Below, in pieces: positions 24,394-32,917 of a stretch of 59,551 nucleotides of DNA (position 1 is its first letter; each line of letters opens with the position of its first letter). The notes under the pieces are model-generated. The model had not been told where the DNA came from and did not search any database. It saw nothing but the letters and a program-made list of their open reading frames with translations. The DNA lies in the NCBI RefSeq assembly GCF_003002095.1, contig NZ_PVZC01000014.1, positions 1 to 59,551 on the forward strand, read 5' to 3'. The stretch comes from Allonocardiopsis opalescens (GTDB lineage Bacteria > Actinomycetota > Actinomycetes > Streptosporangiales > Streptosporangiaceae). The translations under genes and the position numbers were made by a program.

Positions 24394-26918
24394 GAGCCAC
24401 CCCGGTCCGCCGCACCGGCGCCGCACTCGGCGCCCTGATGATCGCCACCGCGACCCTCGCCCTCGGCCCGGCCGCCCCGGCGGCGGCCGACCCGGGCGAG
24501 CTGACGGACTCCGCCGTCACCGTGCGCTGGGACGACGGGACTCGCGACCCCGAGCACTTCATGTACCAGGGCTTCCGCGACCTGGAGGTCACGGTCTCGC
24601 AGACGGAAGGACTGGTGAACCAGTCCATCTCGGTCTCGTGGACCGGGGGGCGGCCCACCACGCGCGGTACCCACGACGGCCAGGACGTCCCCTACGGCAA
24701 CCACTACCTGCAGCTCATGCAGTGCTGGGGTGGCCCCGAGGGGCCCGAACCCGAGCAGTGCCAGTTCGGTGGGTATCCGCCCAATTCGGCCAATCTCTAC
24801 GGCCATTTCACCCAGCTCCGCGATCCGTTCAACCGGACCCCCGACCCGGCCGGCACCTTCGACGGCCGCTTCACCGCGGTCGACGGCACCACCGTGCCGG
24901 CGGCGGGCATCGGCACCTACTTCAGCTTCAACAACACCAACGAGATCGTCGGCGCGCGCACCAGCGGCAACGGAACCGGCCGGGTCTACTTCGAGACTCA
25001 GACGGTGACCGAGGCGCAGCACCTGGGCTGCGGTGCCGCGCAGGAGGGCCCGGACGGCGAGGTGACGGGCCGCTCGTGCTGGCTGGTGATCGTGCCGCGC
25101 GGTGAGCACCTGCCCGACGGCAGTCCGCATCCGCTGCAGTGGGGATCTCCGCTGCAACCGACCAACTGGGCCCAGCGGATCCAGGTGCCGCTGGACTTCG
25201 CGCCGGTGGGCGAGTTCTGCCCGATCGGCGCCCCGGAGCGCTCCATCCTCGGCACCGACCTGATGTCCGAGGCGCTCAGCTCCTGGCAGACCACCCTGTG
25301 CGCAGGGGGCGGGGCCGCCTACAATTACACGCTCGTCTCCGACCAGCAGGCGCGCGGCCAGGTGGCCGCCGGAGGCGACAGCGCACCGCTCGCCCTCACG
25401 CAGCTGCCGGTCGCCGGCGACGACTCCGTGGTGCACGCCCCCGTGGCCGCGTCAGGGGTCGCGATCGGCTTCAACATCGAACGCAACTACCCCGAGCCGC
25501 GGAGCCCCGAGCAGCAGGCCCTCCAAGGAGTGCCGCTGGACGAACTCAACCTCACGCCCCGGCTGCTGGCCAAACTGCTCACGCAGTCCTACCGCATCCA
25601 CGTGCCGGGCGGGAGCCAGCCGAACAACCCCGACGCCGAGCACGTCGCGGGCAATCCGGTCAACTTCCTCCAGGACCCCGACTTCCTCCAGCACAACCCG
25701 CAGCTGGCCGACGTGATGCCGGTGACCCGCCATCCGCTGCTGGTGCCGATCTACTACTCCGACGCCATCCGCGAGGTGTGGCGGTACATCATCGCCGACG
25801 AGGAGGCGCGCGCCTGGCTGGAGGGGCAGCCCGACGAGTGGGGCATGGTGGTCAACCCCCACTACGAGGCCATCGGCCTGACCGAGACGCCCTTCCAGAA
25901 CTTCCCCAAGGAAGACCCGACGCGGTTCTCCGCGGCGGCCGACCGGCCCGGCTACGACACCATCGCGCTCTCCCCGTACATGGACGACATGGCGGAGACC
26001 GCCCGCAACACCCTGCGGGCCGACGACCACAGCGCGACGGTGTGGGACCCCAACATGCTGCCCAGGCCCGGCTACCGGGAAGGCGACCCGCAGAACCCGG
26101 GCCAGCGGCTGATCCTGAGCATCACCGACACCACCGCCGCCGACCGCTTCGGGCTCGCCACCGCGAACCTGCGCAACCAGGCGGGGGAGTTCGCGGCCGC
26201 CGATGAGGAAGGGCTGGCCGCGGGCATCGAGGCGATGGTCCCCAGCGACGCGGCCCCGGGCGTGTTCGAGGTCGACCCCGAGGCGGTGTCCGCCGACGCC
26301 TACCCGCTGACCCTGCTCACCTACGCCGCCGCCAACACCGAGTCCGGCGACGAGGAGGCGGTGGGCGACTACGCCGCCTTCCTGCGCTACGCGGCCGACG
26401 AAGGCCAGCGGCCGGGCGTCGGGGCGGGCATGCTCCCACCCGGCTACCTTCCGCTGCCCGGGCCGATGCGTGCCCAGACCGAATGCGTCGCCGACTACCT
26501 GGAGGACGACGGCCTGGCCGTGGAGGAGCGGGCCGACGGAACCCTGGGCTGCGTGGCGGCCGAGACTCCGGGCGGCGGGAGCGGTCCGGACGATCCCGGC
26601 GCCGGCGGCCTCGACGACCCGCCCCCCTTCTCCAACGACGACCTGGGCCCGGCACCCGACCTGGTTCCTGTCGCCGACGGCCCGGGCACCGACGACCTCG
26701 GCCCGGACGACACCGGCGGCGGCCCCACCGACGAGGTGCCGGACGGCGGCGAGCCCAGCGCCCTGCCGAGCGATACCCCGCTGGTCGCCGGCATCACCCC
26801 GACGACCCCGGCCGGCTGGCTGCGCTGGGCGCTGATCGCCGCCCTGGCCACCGGCCTCCTGGCCGCCCTCCTCGGTCCTCTGCTACTGCGATTCGCTCCC
26901 CGCCGGACCGGACTGTGA
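24390..26918 (+). CDS. Large membrane-anchored extracellular binding protein
   Basis: 842 residues. Signal peptide ends at APAAAADP. The exported part of about 770 residues has a central region resembling PBP-like phosphate-binding domains (LTQLPVAGDDSVVHAPVAASGVAI, LTPRLLAKLLTQSY, DVMPVTRHPLLVPIYYSD), several Cys pairs and an N-terminal domain I do not recognise. An acidic Pro/Gly-rich stalk leads to a C-terminal membrane helix (WLRWALIAALATGLLAALLG). The ATG overlaps the pstS stop. Its location makes it a probable second capture or accessory subunit of the Pst system; ligand unknown. Confidence 0.7.
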   Translation: MRATPVRRTGAALGALMIATATLALGPAAPAAADPGELTDSAVTVRWDDGTRDPEHFMYQGFRDLEVTVSQTEGLVNQSISVSWTGGRPTTRGTHDGQDVPYGNHYLQLMQCWGGPEGPEPEQCQFGGYPPNSANLYGHFTQLRDPFNRTPDPAGTFDGRFTAVDGTTVPAAGIGTYFSFNNTNEIVGARTSGNGTGRVYFETQTVTEAQHLGCGAAQEGPDGEVTGRSCWLVIVPRGEHLPDGSPHPLQWGSPLQPTNWAQRIQVPLDFAPVGEFCPIGAPERSILGTDLMSEALSSWQTTLCAGGGAAYNYTLVSDQQARGQVAAGGDSAPLALTQLPVAGDDSVVHAPVAASGVAIGFNIERNYPEPRSPEQQALQGVPLDELNLTPRLLAKLLTQSYRIHVPGGSQPNNPDAEHVAGNPVNFLQDPDFLQHNPQLADVMPVTRHPLLVPIYYSDAIREVWRYIIADEEARAWLEGQPDEWGMVVNPHYEAIGLTETPFQNFPKEDPTRFSAAADRPGYDTIALSPYMDDMAETARNTLRADDHSATVWDPNMLPRPGYREGDPQNPGQRLILSITDTTAADRFGLATANLRNQAGEFAAADEEGLAAGIEAMVPSDAAPGVFEVDPEAVSADAYPLTLLTYAAANTESGDEEAVGDYAAFLRYAADEGQRPGVGAGMLPPGYLPLPGPMRAQTECVADYLEDDGLAVEERADGTLGCVAAETPGGGSGPDDPGAGGLDDPPPFSNDDLGPAPDLVPVADGPGTDDLGPDDTGGGPTDEVPDGGEPSALPSDTPLVAGITPTTPAGWLRWALIAALATGLLAALLGPLLLRFAPRRTGL

Positions 26919-27224
26919 GGGCATGAAGCCGCACTGATCCGGCCGAACGAAAACGTGTTTTGACAACTGCACAGAGCTTTCCGGGCCGTTACGTCCGCCC
27001 GGTCCCCCGCCGCCTGGAGAACCGGTCGGCGGGGGACCGGCGGCAGTTCCCACTCGCTCACGCTTCGCGGGTACGGACGTTTCCGAACACCGAACCGAAG
27101 AATCCGCGACGGCCGACCGCCGCCAGAAAACCGCTCCGCGCCGACGCGCGTCATGATTCGCCGCCGAAGACCATCGGACCGCTCGTGTCGAACAAGGACC
27201 CGCCAGCGCAGGAAAGGGATGAAG
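26919..27224 (+). promoter_or_regulatory. Gap before the first secreted binding protein
   Basis: 306 bases without a convincing gene. AAAAC-GT-GTTTT (26950-26961) is a small inverted repeat that runs into a TTGACA-like -35. No -10 at the usual spacing was found. It may hold an internal promoter for the secreted binding proteins. Confidence 0.3.
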
Positions 27225-28298
27225 ATGAAGGTCGTGCCCTTGACCGGACTCGCCGCCGTCATCGCCGCCGTCGGTCTGGCCACCGGACTCGCGGTCCCCG
27301 CCGCGGCCGATCCGCCCGGCGCGGCGTACGGACTGCTGGCCGGCGGTGGCTCTGATACCACCCAGGACGTCTCCAATGCCCTTTTCGAATTGATCGGTGC
27401 CGGCGACACCGTCTCCTCATGGAACGCCGTCGATCCCGATACAGGCGAGGCGGGCGGCCTCATCACCACCAAGAACCCCGCCACCCACCCGCAGTGCGGC
27501 GACATCGCGCGGCCGAACGGTTCCCATGAGGGCCTCACCGCCCTGATCGGGGCCATCCATCCGGACGGCGTGCGCGACGGCTGCTTCGACTTCGCCCGAT
27601 CCTCCGTCGGTGCCACCTTCAGTGCCAATGGCGACCTTGCCTACATCCCCCACGCCGTTGACGGGGTGACCTACGCGCGCCACGAGCGCGGCCTCCTGCC
27701 GCGCAACCTGACCCTGAACCAGTTGCGCAACATCTACCAGTGCGTCACCACCAGCATCGGCGGTGCCCAAGTCCGGCCAGTGCTCCCGCACCACGGTTCG
27801 GGGACCCGCTCCTTCTGGCTGAGCCTGATGAACATCAGCGAGGCCCAACTCTCGCAGGGCCTGTACCCCTGCATCGAGAACCGCGGCGACCAGCCCAACG
27901 ACGGTTCGGGGCTGCGGAACACCTCCGAGATCATGCCGTTCTCCATCCCCCAGTACATCGCCCAGCGGAACAACATGCCCGGTGTGCTCGACCGCCGCGG
28001 CCCGGCCGAGCTGGGCTGGATCAATGGCCAGGCGCCGATCGTGAGCGGCGTCCTCAACGCGGACTTCCCGATCACCCGGCCCGTCTACCACGTCGTTGCC
28101 TCCGCGGCCGTGGACGATCCGCGCCACCCTCACCACACGCTGGTCCACGACGTGTTCGTCTCCGACGGCGATACGGCCGAGATCTGCACACCCGCCGCTG
28201 AAGAGATCTTGGCCGACCACGGCTTCCTGCCGTACGAGGGAGGGCTCGTCGGCTGCGGTTCGGACGCCCTCCGCGCACACCCCGACATCGTGCCGTAG
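27225..28298 (+). CDS. Secreted PBP-like phosphate-binding protein, paralogue 1
   Basis: 357 residues. A signal peptide ending VPAAADPP exports it; there is no lipobox, membrane anchor or sorting signal. The mature start GLLAGGGSDTTQDVSNAL and the later HHGSGTRSFWLS are the two anion-binding loops of the PstS-like type II binding fold. Four Cys probably form disulfides. The nearest relative is the next gene. ATG 27225 is preferred over ATG 27219 because GGAAAGGG then lies at a usable distance and the paralogue begins at the same place. It probably captures phosphate or an organophosphate outside the cell. Confidence 0.78.
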   Translation: MKVVPLTGLAAVIAAVGLATGLAVPAAADPPGAAYGLLAGGGSDTTQDVSNALFELIGAGDTVSSWNAVDPDTGEAGGLITTKNPATHPQCGDIARPNGSHEGLTALIGAIHPDGVRDGCFDFARSSVGATFSANGDLAYIPHAVDGVTYARHERGLLPRNLTLNQLRNIYQCVTTSIGGAQVRPVLPHHGSGTRSFWLSLMNISEAQLSQGLYPCIENRGDQPNDGSGLRNTSEIMPFSIPQYIAQRNNMPGVLDRRGPAELGWINGQAPIVSGVLNADFPITRPVYHVVASAAVDDPRHPHHTLVHDVFVSDGDTAEICTPAAEEILADHGFLPYEGGLVGCGSDALRAHPDIVP

Positions 28299-28730
28299 CG
28301 GCACGCCCGGTGTCGCCGCCCAGGCCGCCAATCGTATGCCCGTTCATATATCGAATTGAATGCAAACCGTGTTTCCATGACCGCGCAGAGTTCTCTGGGC
28401 CGGCGCCTTCCCTTCATCTCCCGCGCGGTCCGGGAATCTGGGCCACGGGAGGTCGGCCAGTGATTATCTGATTGCACCGAGCGATATTCGACATGCACAG
28501 AAACATCGGCCCGTAAAGCGGTTCCGTGTGCGAATCGGAGGCATACACCTACCGTTCATGATCGCGTGCTCATATGCGTATTACCTGCATGTTTCCGGAA
28601 GCTGTCCAACTGGTTTCGTTAACCAAATCAACATGATCAATTAGTGGTCGATTCTGACGGGGTCGGAGATTATACCGGTGGCGCGCAACTGCGCACCAAA
28701 CTCTTAAGTCTCACGAAAGGGACGAAGAGA
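28299..28730 (+). promoter_or_regulatory. AT-rich leader between binding-protein paralogues
   Basis: 432 bases without a convincing gene. By count, three 60-base blocks here have 28, 29 and 27 G/C, against about 70 percent in the genes around. A short hairpin (GGTG-GCGC ... GCGC-ACC, 28677-28697) lies just before the ribosome site GAAAGGGA of the next gene. It may hold a strong promoter, a regulatory RNA or imported DNA. Confidence 0.45.
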
Positions 28731-29792
28731 ATGAAGGTCATGACCTTCGCCAAGCTCGCCGCCGGCATCGCGGTCGCCGGCCTGACCCTCGGGCTGGCCG
28801 CCCCCGCCTCGGCCGACCCGGTCCCCGCCACCGACTACCGGCTGCTGGCCGGCAGCGGCTCGGACACCACCCAGGACGTCTCCAACGGCCTGGCCGAGCT
28901 GATCGACGGCGGTGACACCCTCGCCTCCTGGAACGCTCGCGACCCGCAGACCCAGGAGGTCGGCGGTCTCATCACCACAAAGAACCCCGCCACCCACCCG
29001 CAGTGCGAGGACATCGTCCGGCCGAACGGCTCCAGCCAGGGCCGTGACGCGCTGATCGAGTCCATCGACAACGACGGTGTCCGCGAGGGCTGCTTCGACT
29101 TCGCCCGGTCCTCCTCCGGCGCCACCTTCGACCCCGCCGGCGACCTCGCCTACGTGCCGGCCGCCGTCGACGCGGTGACCTTCGCGGTGCACGAGGACAG
29201 CTTCCTGCCGCGCAACCTCACCGAGACCCAGCTGCGGGGCATCTACCAGTGCACCATCACCAGCATCCTCGGTGAGCCGGTCACCCCGGTGATCCCGCAG
29301 GCCGGCTCGGGCACCCGCCAGTTCTGGCTGTCCCGCGTGGGCATCGCCGAGGGCGACCTCGACCTGTACCCCTGCATCCAGGACCGCGGCGACCAGGAGC
29401 ACGACGGCGCCGCCCTGCAGACCACCTCCGACATCGTGCCCTTCTCTATCGCGCAGTACATCGCGCAGGGCAACAACCTTCCCGGCGTGCCCGACCGCCG
29501 CGGCCCGGCCGAGCTGGGCTCCGTGGGCGGCCAGGCGCCGGTGGTGAGCGGTGTCCTCAACGAGAACTTCCCGATCACCCGGCCCGTCTACTACATCGTC
29601 CCGTCGGCCGCCGTGGACAACCCGGCCGACCCCGACTACCAGCTGATCAACGACGTGTTCGTCTCCAACGGCGACACGGCCGAGATCTGCGCCCCCGCCG
29701 CCGAGGCCGTCGTGCAGCAGTACGGCTTCCTCGTGCACGACGAGTGCGGTGACGCCGAGACCTACCGGGCGTTCCCGAACGTCCTGCCGTAG
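28731..29792 (+). CDS. Secreted PBP-like phosphate-binding protein, paralogue 2
   Basis: 353 residues and strongly similar to paralogue 1 along its whole length. Signal peptide ends APASADPVP. Binding loops are LLAGSGSDTTQDVSNGL and QAGSGTRQFWLS. Conserved blocks include GGLITTKNPATHPQC and RGPAELG. No anchor is present, so it should be free in the wall space or medium. ATG 28731 has GAAAGGGACGAAGAG upstream. The tandem pair differ in leader sequence, which suggests separate expression levels. Confidence 0.8.
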   Translation: MKVMTFAKLAAGIAVAGLTLGLAAPASADPVPATDYRLLAGSGSDTTQDVSNGLAELIDGGDTLASWNARDPQTQEVGGLITTKNPATHPQCEDIVRPNGSSQGRDALIESIDNDGVREGCFDFARSSSGATFDPAGDLAYVPAAVDAVTFAVHEDSFLPRNLTETQLRGIYQCTITSILGEPVTPVIPQAGSGTRQFWLSRVGIAEGDLDLYPCIQDRGDQEHDGAALQTTSDIVPFSIAQYIAQGNNLPGVPDRRGPAELGSVGGQAPVVSGVLNENFPITRPVYYIVPSAAVDNPADPDYQLINDVFVSNGDTAEICAPAAEAVVQQYGFLVHDECGDAETYRAFPNVLP

Positions 29793-29820
29793 CACCACCG
29801 CTTCCCTTCCGCAGTAACCC

Positions 29821-29846
29821 GGATGGCCGGTCCCGGCCGGCCATCC
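29821..29846 (+). terminator. Terminator after paralogue 2
   Basis: Perfect 10-bp stem (GGATGGCCGG with CCGGCCATCC) and 6-base loop, between paralogue 2 and the small secreted gene. With hairpins at 30360 and 31765 it may grade expression along the operon. Confidence 0.6.
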
Positions 29847-29877
29847 GGTCCCCCATCTCGCACCCGAAAGGGAGACC

Positions 29878-30345
29878 ATGCGCAGAACCCTCGCCGCCGC
29901 GGCGGCCGCGGCCGGCGTGCTCGCCGCAGGACTGTTCGCCGCACCGGCCCAGGCCGACGAGTCGGCCGCCCGCGGCCACCGCGACCCCAACGTCATCGGG
30001 TCCATCGAGCTGCCGCAGCGCCTCGGCCGCACCGACACCACCCCGTTCGTCACCGGCGCCGAGACGACCGACGCCTGCCCGGAGGGCTACGGCAACTTCG
30101 TCGCCTTCCGCGTCGGACGGGGCGACACCTTCGTGAACCTCGCGCCCTACCTGAGCGCGGGCGGCTACGACCAGGGCGAGTCGGTGGAGGTCTCCGCGAC
30201 CCGCTCCCTGGACGCCGCGCTCGGCGCCGACGCCCGCGGCATCTACCACCTGCGCGTGCAGTGCTCCGACGAACTCGGGGTGCTGGCGGACCAGTACTTT
30301 GACCGGCGGATCGCCGTGATCGGCGACCACTGGGTGGCTCTCTAG
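29878..30345 (+). CDS. Small secreted protein of unknown function
   Basis: 155 residues. Signal peptide ends APAQADES. The mature part has the pattern CPEGYGNFVAFRVGRGDTFVNLAPYLSAGGYDQGESVEV and a second Cys in LRVQCSDE. The same pattern (CPDGYGNSY, GGYDEAESLPI, LRIICGSE) occurs in the N-terminal domain of the next gene, so both carry one domain with two conserved Cys. I do not recognise it as a known family. GGGAG precedes the ATG. It may bind the wall-anchored partner or the binding proteins. Confidence 0.7.
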   Translation: MRRTLAAAAAAAGVLAAGLFAAPAQADESAARGHRDPNVIGSIELPQRLGRTDTTPFVTGAETTDACPEGYGNFVAFRVGRGDTFVNLAPYLSAGGYDQGESVEVSATRSLDAALGADARGIYHLRVQCSDELGVLADQYFDRRIAVIGDHWVAL

Positions 30346-30359
30346 CCGAGCAGGACCGG

Positions 30360-30387
30360 CTCCGGTGGTCCGTCCGGGCCACCGGAG
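30360..30387 (+). terminator. Hairpin after the small secreted gene
   Basis: Perfect 9-bp stem (CTCCGGTGG with CCACCGGAG) with a 10-base loop, 14 bases after the stop. Terminator or attenuator. Confidence 0.5.
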
Positions 30388-30519
30388 ACCGGCACCGGTC
30401 ACCACCCTCCGAATGACACCGCGACGAAGAAGCGCCGCCTCCGGCCGGACGCCCTCGGGCGTCCGGCCAGCGGGCGGTTCCGGCATTGACCGACACCTCA
30501 CCAGGATCGAGCGATACCC

Positions 30520-31737
30520 ATGAGACACCTGTTCCCCCGGCTGCTCGCCGGTGCGGCCGCCATGGCGGTGGCGGGCGCCGCGGCCGTGCTCGCCGCCCAG
30601 CCCGCAGGGGCCGACGTGATCGGCGCCGTCGAGTTCTCCGACGCGGCGGGCGCGCCGGTGACCGGTGGCGAGGTCACCGAGAACCCCTTCGCCGCCCTCG
30701 CCACCGCCGACGGCGGCTGCCCGGACGGCTACGGCAACTCCTACACCCTGCAGGCCGGACCGGTCGGGGGCGACAGCTTCGTCGCCATGGCGGTGGCCGT
30801 GGCCGCGGGCGGCTACGACGAGGCCGAATCGCTGCCAATCACGCCGCGCCGGGCGCTGACCCAGGTCACCCAGAACCCGCCCGTGGCCGGCGACTACGAG
30901 CTGCGGATCATCTGCGGCAGCGAGAGCGGCGAGATCAGCCCCGACTACTACGCCACCTGGATTACCGTCACCGGTACCGGCTGGGCTCTGTCCGACGAGC
31001 AGCCCGACCCCGACCCCGACCCGTCGGGCTCGCCCTCGCCCTCGCCCGACCCCTCGGAGTCGCCCTCGCCGGACCCGTCGGAGACGCCCTCGCCCGACCC
31101 CAGCGACACCCCGCCCCCGGCCGACGACGATCTCACCGTCACCGACGAGGAGGGCAACGAGCTGGGCGAGAACCCGAACCTGCTGCCCGGCCAGACGGTG
31201 AACATCACTGCCCGCGGCTACGAGCCGGGCGAGACGGTCGCCGTCACGCTCTACGGCGAGCCGGTGGTGCCGCCCGCGCCCAGCGCCTCGCCCAGCGCCG
31301 GCCCCAGCGGCTCGCCGAGCCCCGAGCCCTCGCCCTCCGATGACCCCGGCGGCTTCCCGCAGGACGTCGGCACCCAGGAGGCCGACGACGACGGTGTGAT
31401 CGCCTTCCCGTACACGCTGGCCGAGTCGCACCCCGACGGCAGCTTCACCCTCGCCATGGAGGGGGCCGACTCCGCCCACCTGGTGGAGTTCGGCTACACC
31501 GTCGGCGACGGCTCCACCCCGCCGCCCACCGACCCGGGCCCCGGCGGCGACGGTGACGACACGCCCGGCGGCGACGGCGGTGGCGGCAGCCTGCCGCAGA
31601 CCGGTGTCGCCATCGCCGGCCTGGTGCTCGGCGGCCTCGCGCTCACCGGCGCCGGCTACGGGCTGATGCGGACCGGCCAGGCCCGCAAGCTGCTCAGCTT
31701 CGGCCGCTCCGACGACGACGGGCCCGCGCACGCCTGA
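30520..31737 (+). CDS. LPQTG cell-wall-anchored protein
   Basis: 405 residues. Signal peptide ends QPAGADV. Residues 30-150 are the two-Cys domain shared with the previous gene. A Pro/Ser/Asp repeat stalk (SPSPDPSES type) leads to an Ig-like domain with LLPGQTVNITARGYEPGETVAVTLYGEP, then an acidic Gly-rich segment and the sorting signal LPQTG, a hydrophobic helix and a basic tail. Sortase would link it to peptidoglycan. The only sortase homologue in the window is the next gene, which looks inactive, so a sortase elsewhere in the genome must act on it. It may be the wall docking partner of the binding proteins. Confidence 0.82.
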   Translation: MRHLFPRLLAGAAAMAVAGAAAVLAAQPAGADVIGAVEFSDAAGAPVTGGEVTENPFAALATADGGCPDGYGNSYTLQAGPVGGDSFVAMAVAVAAGGYDEAESLPITPRRALTQVTQNPPVAGDYELRIICGSESGEISPDYYATWITVTGTGWALSDEQPDPDPDPSGSPSPSPDPSESPSPDPSETPSPDPSDTPPPADDDLTVTDEEGNELGENPNLLPGQTVNITARGYEPGETVAVTLYGEPVVPPAPSASPSAGPSGSPSPEPSPSDDPGGFPQDVGTQEADDDGVIAFPYTLAESHPDGSFTLAMEGADSAHLVEFGYTVGDGSTPPPTDPGPGGDGDDTPGGDGGGGSLPQTGVAIAGLVLGGLALTGAGYGLMRTGQARKLLSFGRSDDDGPAHA

Positions 31738-31764
31738 TCCACCGGGCACGGCCCCCGCGGCCGC

Positions 31765-31797
31765 GGCGCCGGCCGGCCGGACCCGCCGGCCGGCGCC
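31765..31797 (+). terminator. Hairpin between LPQTG gene and pseudosortase
   Basis: Perfect 12-bp stem (31765-31776 with 31786-31797) and 9-base loop. Possible internal terminator. Confidence 0.45.
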
Positions 31798-31841
31798 GCC
31801 GCGCACCCGAACGTCCAGGCACCTCGTGAGGAGGACCGCGC

Positions 31842-32891
31842 ATGACCACCCCGCCGCCCGGCGCCGACGGCGCCGGACCCACGCCCGGCAGCGGCCCGGC
31901 GACGGCCACGGCGACGCTGCCCGACCTGCCGCCGGTGCAGGCCGCGCCGCCCGCGCCGCCGAAACCCGCGCCCGCCGCCGGCGGCGGCACCCGCGCGCCC
32001 CGGCCGCCCGCCGTGGTGGCCGCGCCGCTGTCGGTCTACGTGTCGGGCATGGCCCTGTCCATCCTGGCCGCCTTCCTGCTCGGCCTGGTCGCGCACGTCA
32101 CCGTCGTCAGCCAGCTGCGCTACGAGCGGGCCCAGCAGATCGCCTACACCGAACTGCGCGCCCAGCTCGCCAACGCGCTCGCCCCCACCGGGCAGACCGT
32201 GGTCGACCCGCTCGACCCCGAGGCGCAGCCGCGGCTGGTCGCCATGGGCGCCCCCGTGGCGCTGCTGGAGATCCCCGCCATCGGGCTGCGGACCGTGGTG
32301 GGGGAGGGCACCACCTCCTCCGTGCTCGCCGACGGACCCGGCCACCGGCGCGACACCGTGCTGCCCGGCCAGGCCGGCACCAGCGTGATCATGGGGCGGC
32401 AGGCCGCCTACGGCGGACCCTTCGCCGAGCTGGCCACCCTCGCCCCCGGTACCGAGTTCACCGTCACCACCGGCCAGGGCGAGCACGGCTACCGGGTGCT
32501 CGGCGTGCGGCTGCCCGGCGACCCGCTGCCGCAGCCGCCGGCGCAGGACGAGGGACGGCTCACCCTGGTCACCGCGCACGGCCGCCCCTTCCTGCCCGAA
32601 GACGTGCTGCGGGTGGACGCCGAACTGGTCTCCGAGGTCCAGCCGGCCCCCGGCCGGGTCATCGCCGCGGGCACCCTGCCCCCCGAGGAGGGCACCCTGG
32701 CCGGCGACGACCGCGCCTGGATCGCGGTGGTGCTCTACGGGCAGGCGGTCGCGATCGCCGCCGCCGTCATCACCTGGGCGCGGTTCCGCTGGGGCCCGCG
32801 CCAGGCGTGGATCGTCGGCGCGCCCGTGCTCGGCTTCCTCGGCCTGTCCATGGCCGACCAGATCGCCCGCCTGCTGCCCAACCTGCTGTAG
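31842..32891 (+). CDS. Sortase-fold membrane protein lacking catalytic His and Cys
   Basis: 349 residues. A Pro-rich cytoplasmic start, a membrane helix at about 65-90, an external domain and two or three C-terminal membrane helices. The domain follows sortases: LEIPAIGLRTVV, VIMGRQAAYGGPFAELATLAPG and LTLVTAHGRPF, then VLRVDAEL. Where active sortases have GHR and TxTC, this protein has GRQ (Arg186) and TAH (Ala245); only the Arg (Arg257) remains. Transpeptidation is not expected. Position between the LPQTG gene and pstB suggests a scaffold that binds sorting signals or the Pst complex. GAGGAGG precedes the ATG. Confidence 0.75.
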   Translation: MTTPPPGADGAGPTPGSGPATATATLPDLPPVQAAPPAPPKPAPAAGGGTRAPRPPAVVAAPLSVYVSGMALSILAAFLLGLVAHVTVVSQLRYERAQQIAYTELRAQLANALAPTGQTVVDPLDPEAQPRLVAMGAPVALLEIPAIGLRTVVGEGTTSSVLADGPGHRRDTVLPGQAGTSVIMGRQAAYGGPFAELATLAPGTEFTVTTGQGEHGYRVLGVRLPGDPLPQPPAQDEGRLTLVTAHGRPFLPEDVLRVDAELVSEVQPAPGRVIAAGTLPPEEGTLAGDDRAWIAVVLYGQAVAIAAAVITWARFRWGPRQAWIVGAPVLGFLGLSMADQIARLLPNLL

Positions 32892-32917
32892 CCGCCCGCC
32901 CGCGACGAGGAGCACCC

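Noticed and set aside
31842-32891. Annotating this protein as an active sortase for the LPQTG neighbour
   Set aside because: Both the catalytic His and Cys positions are substituted.
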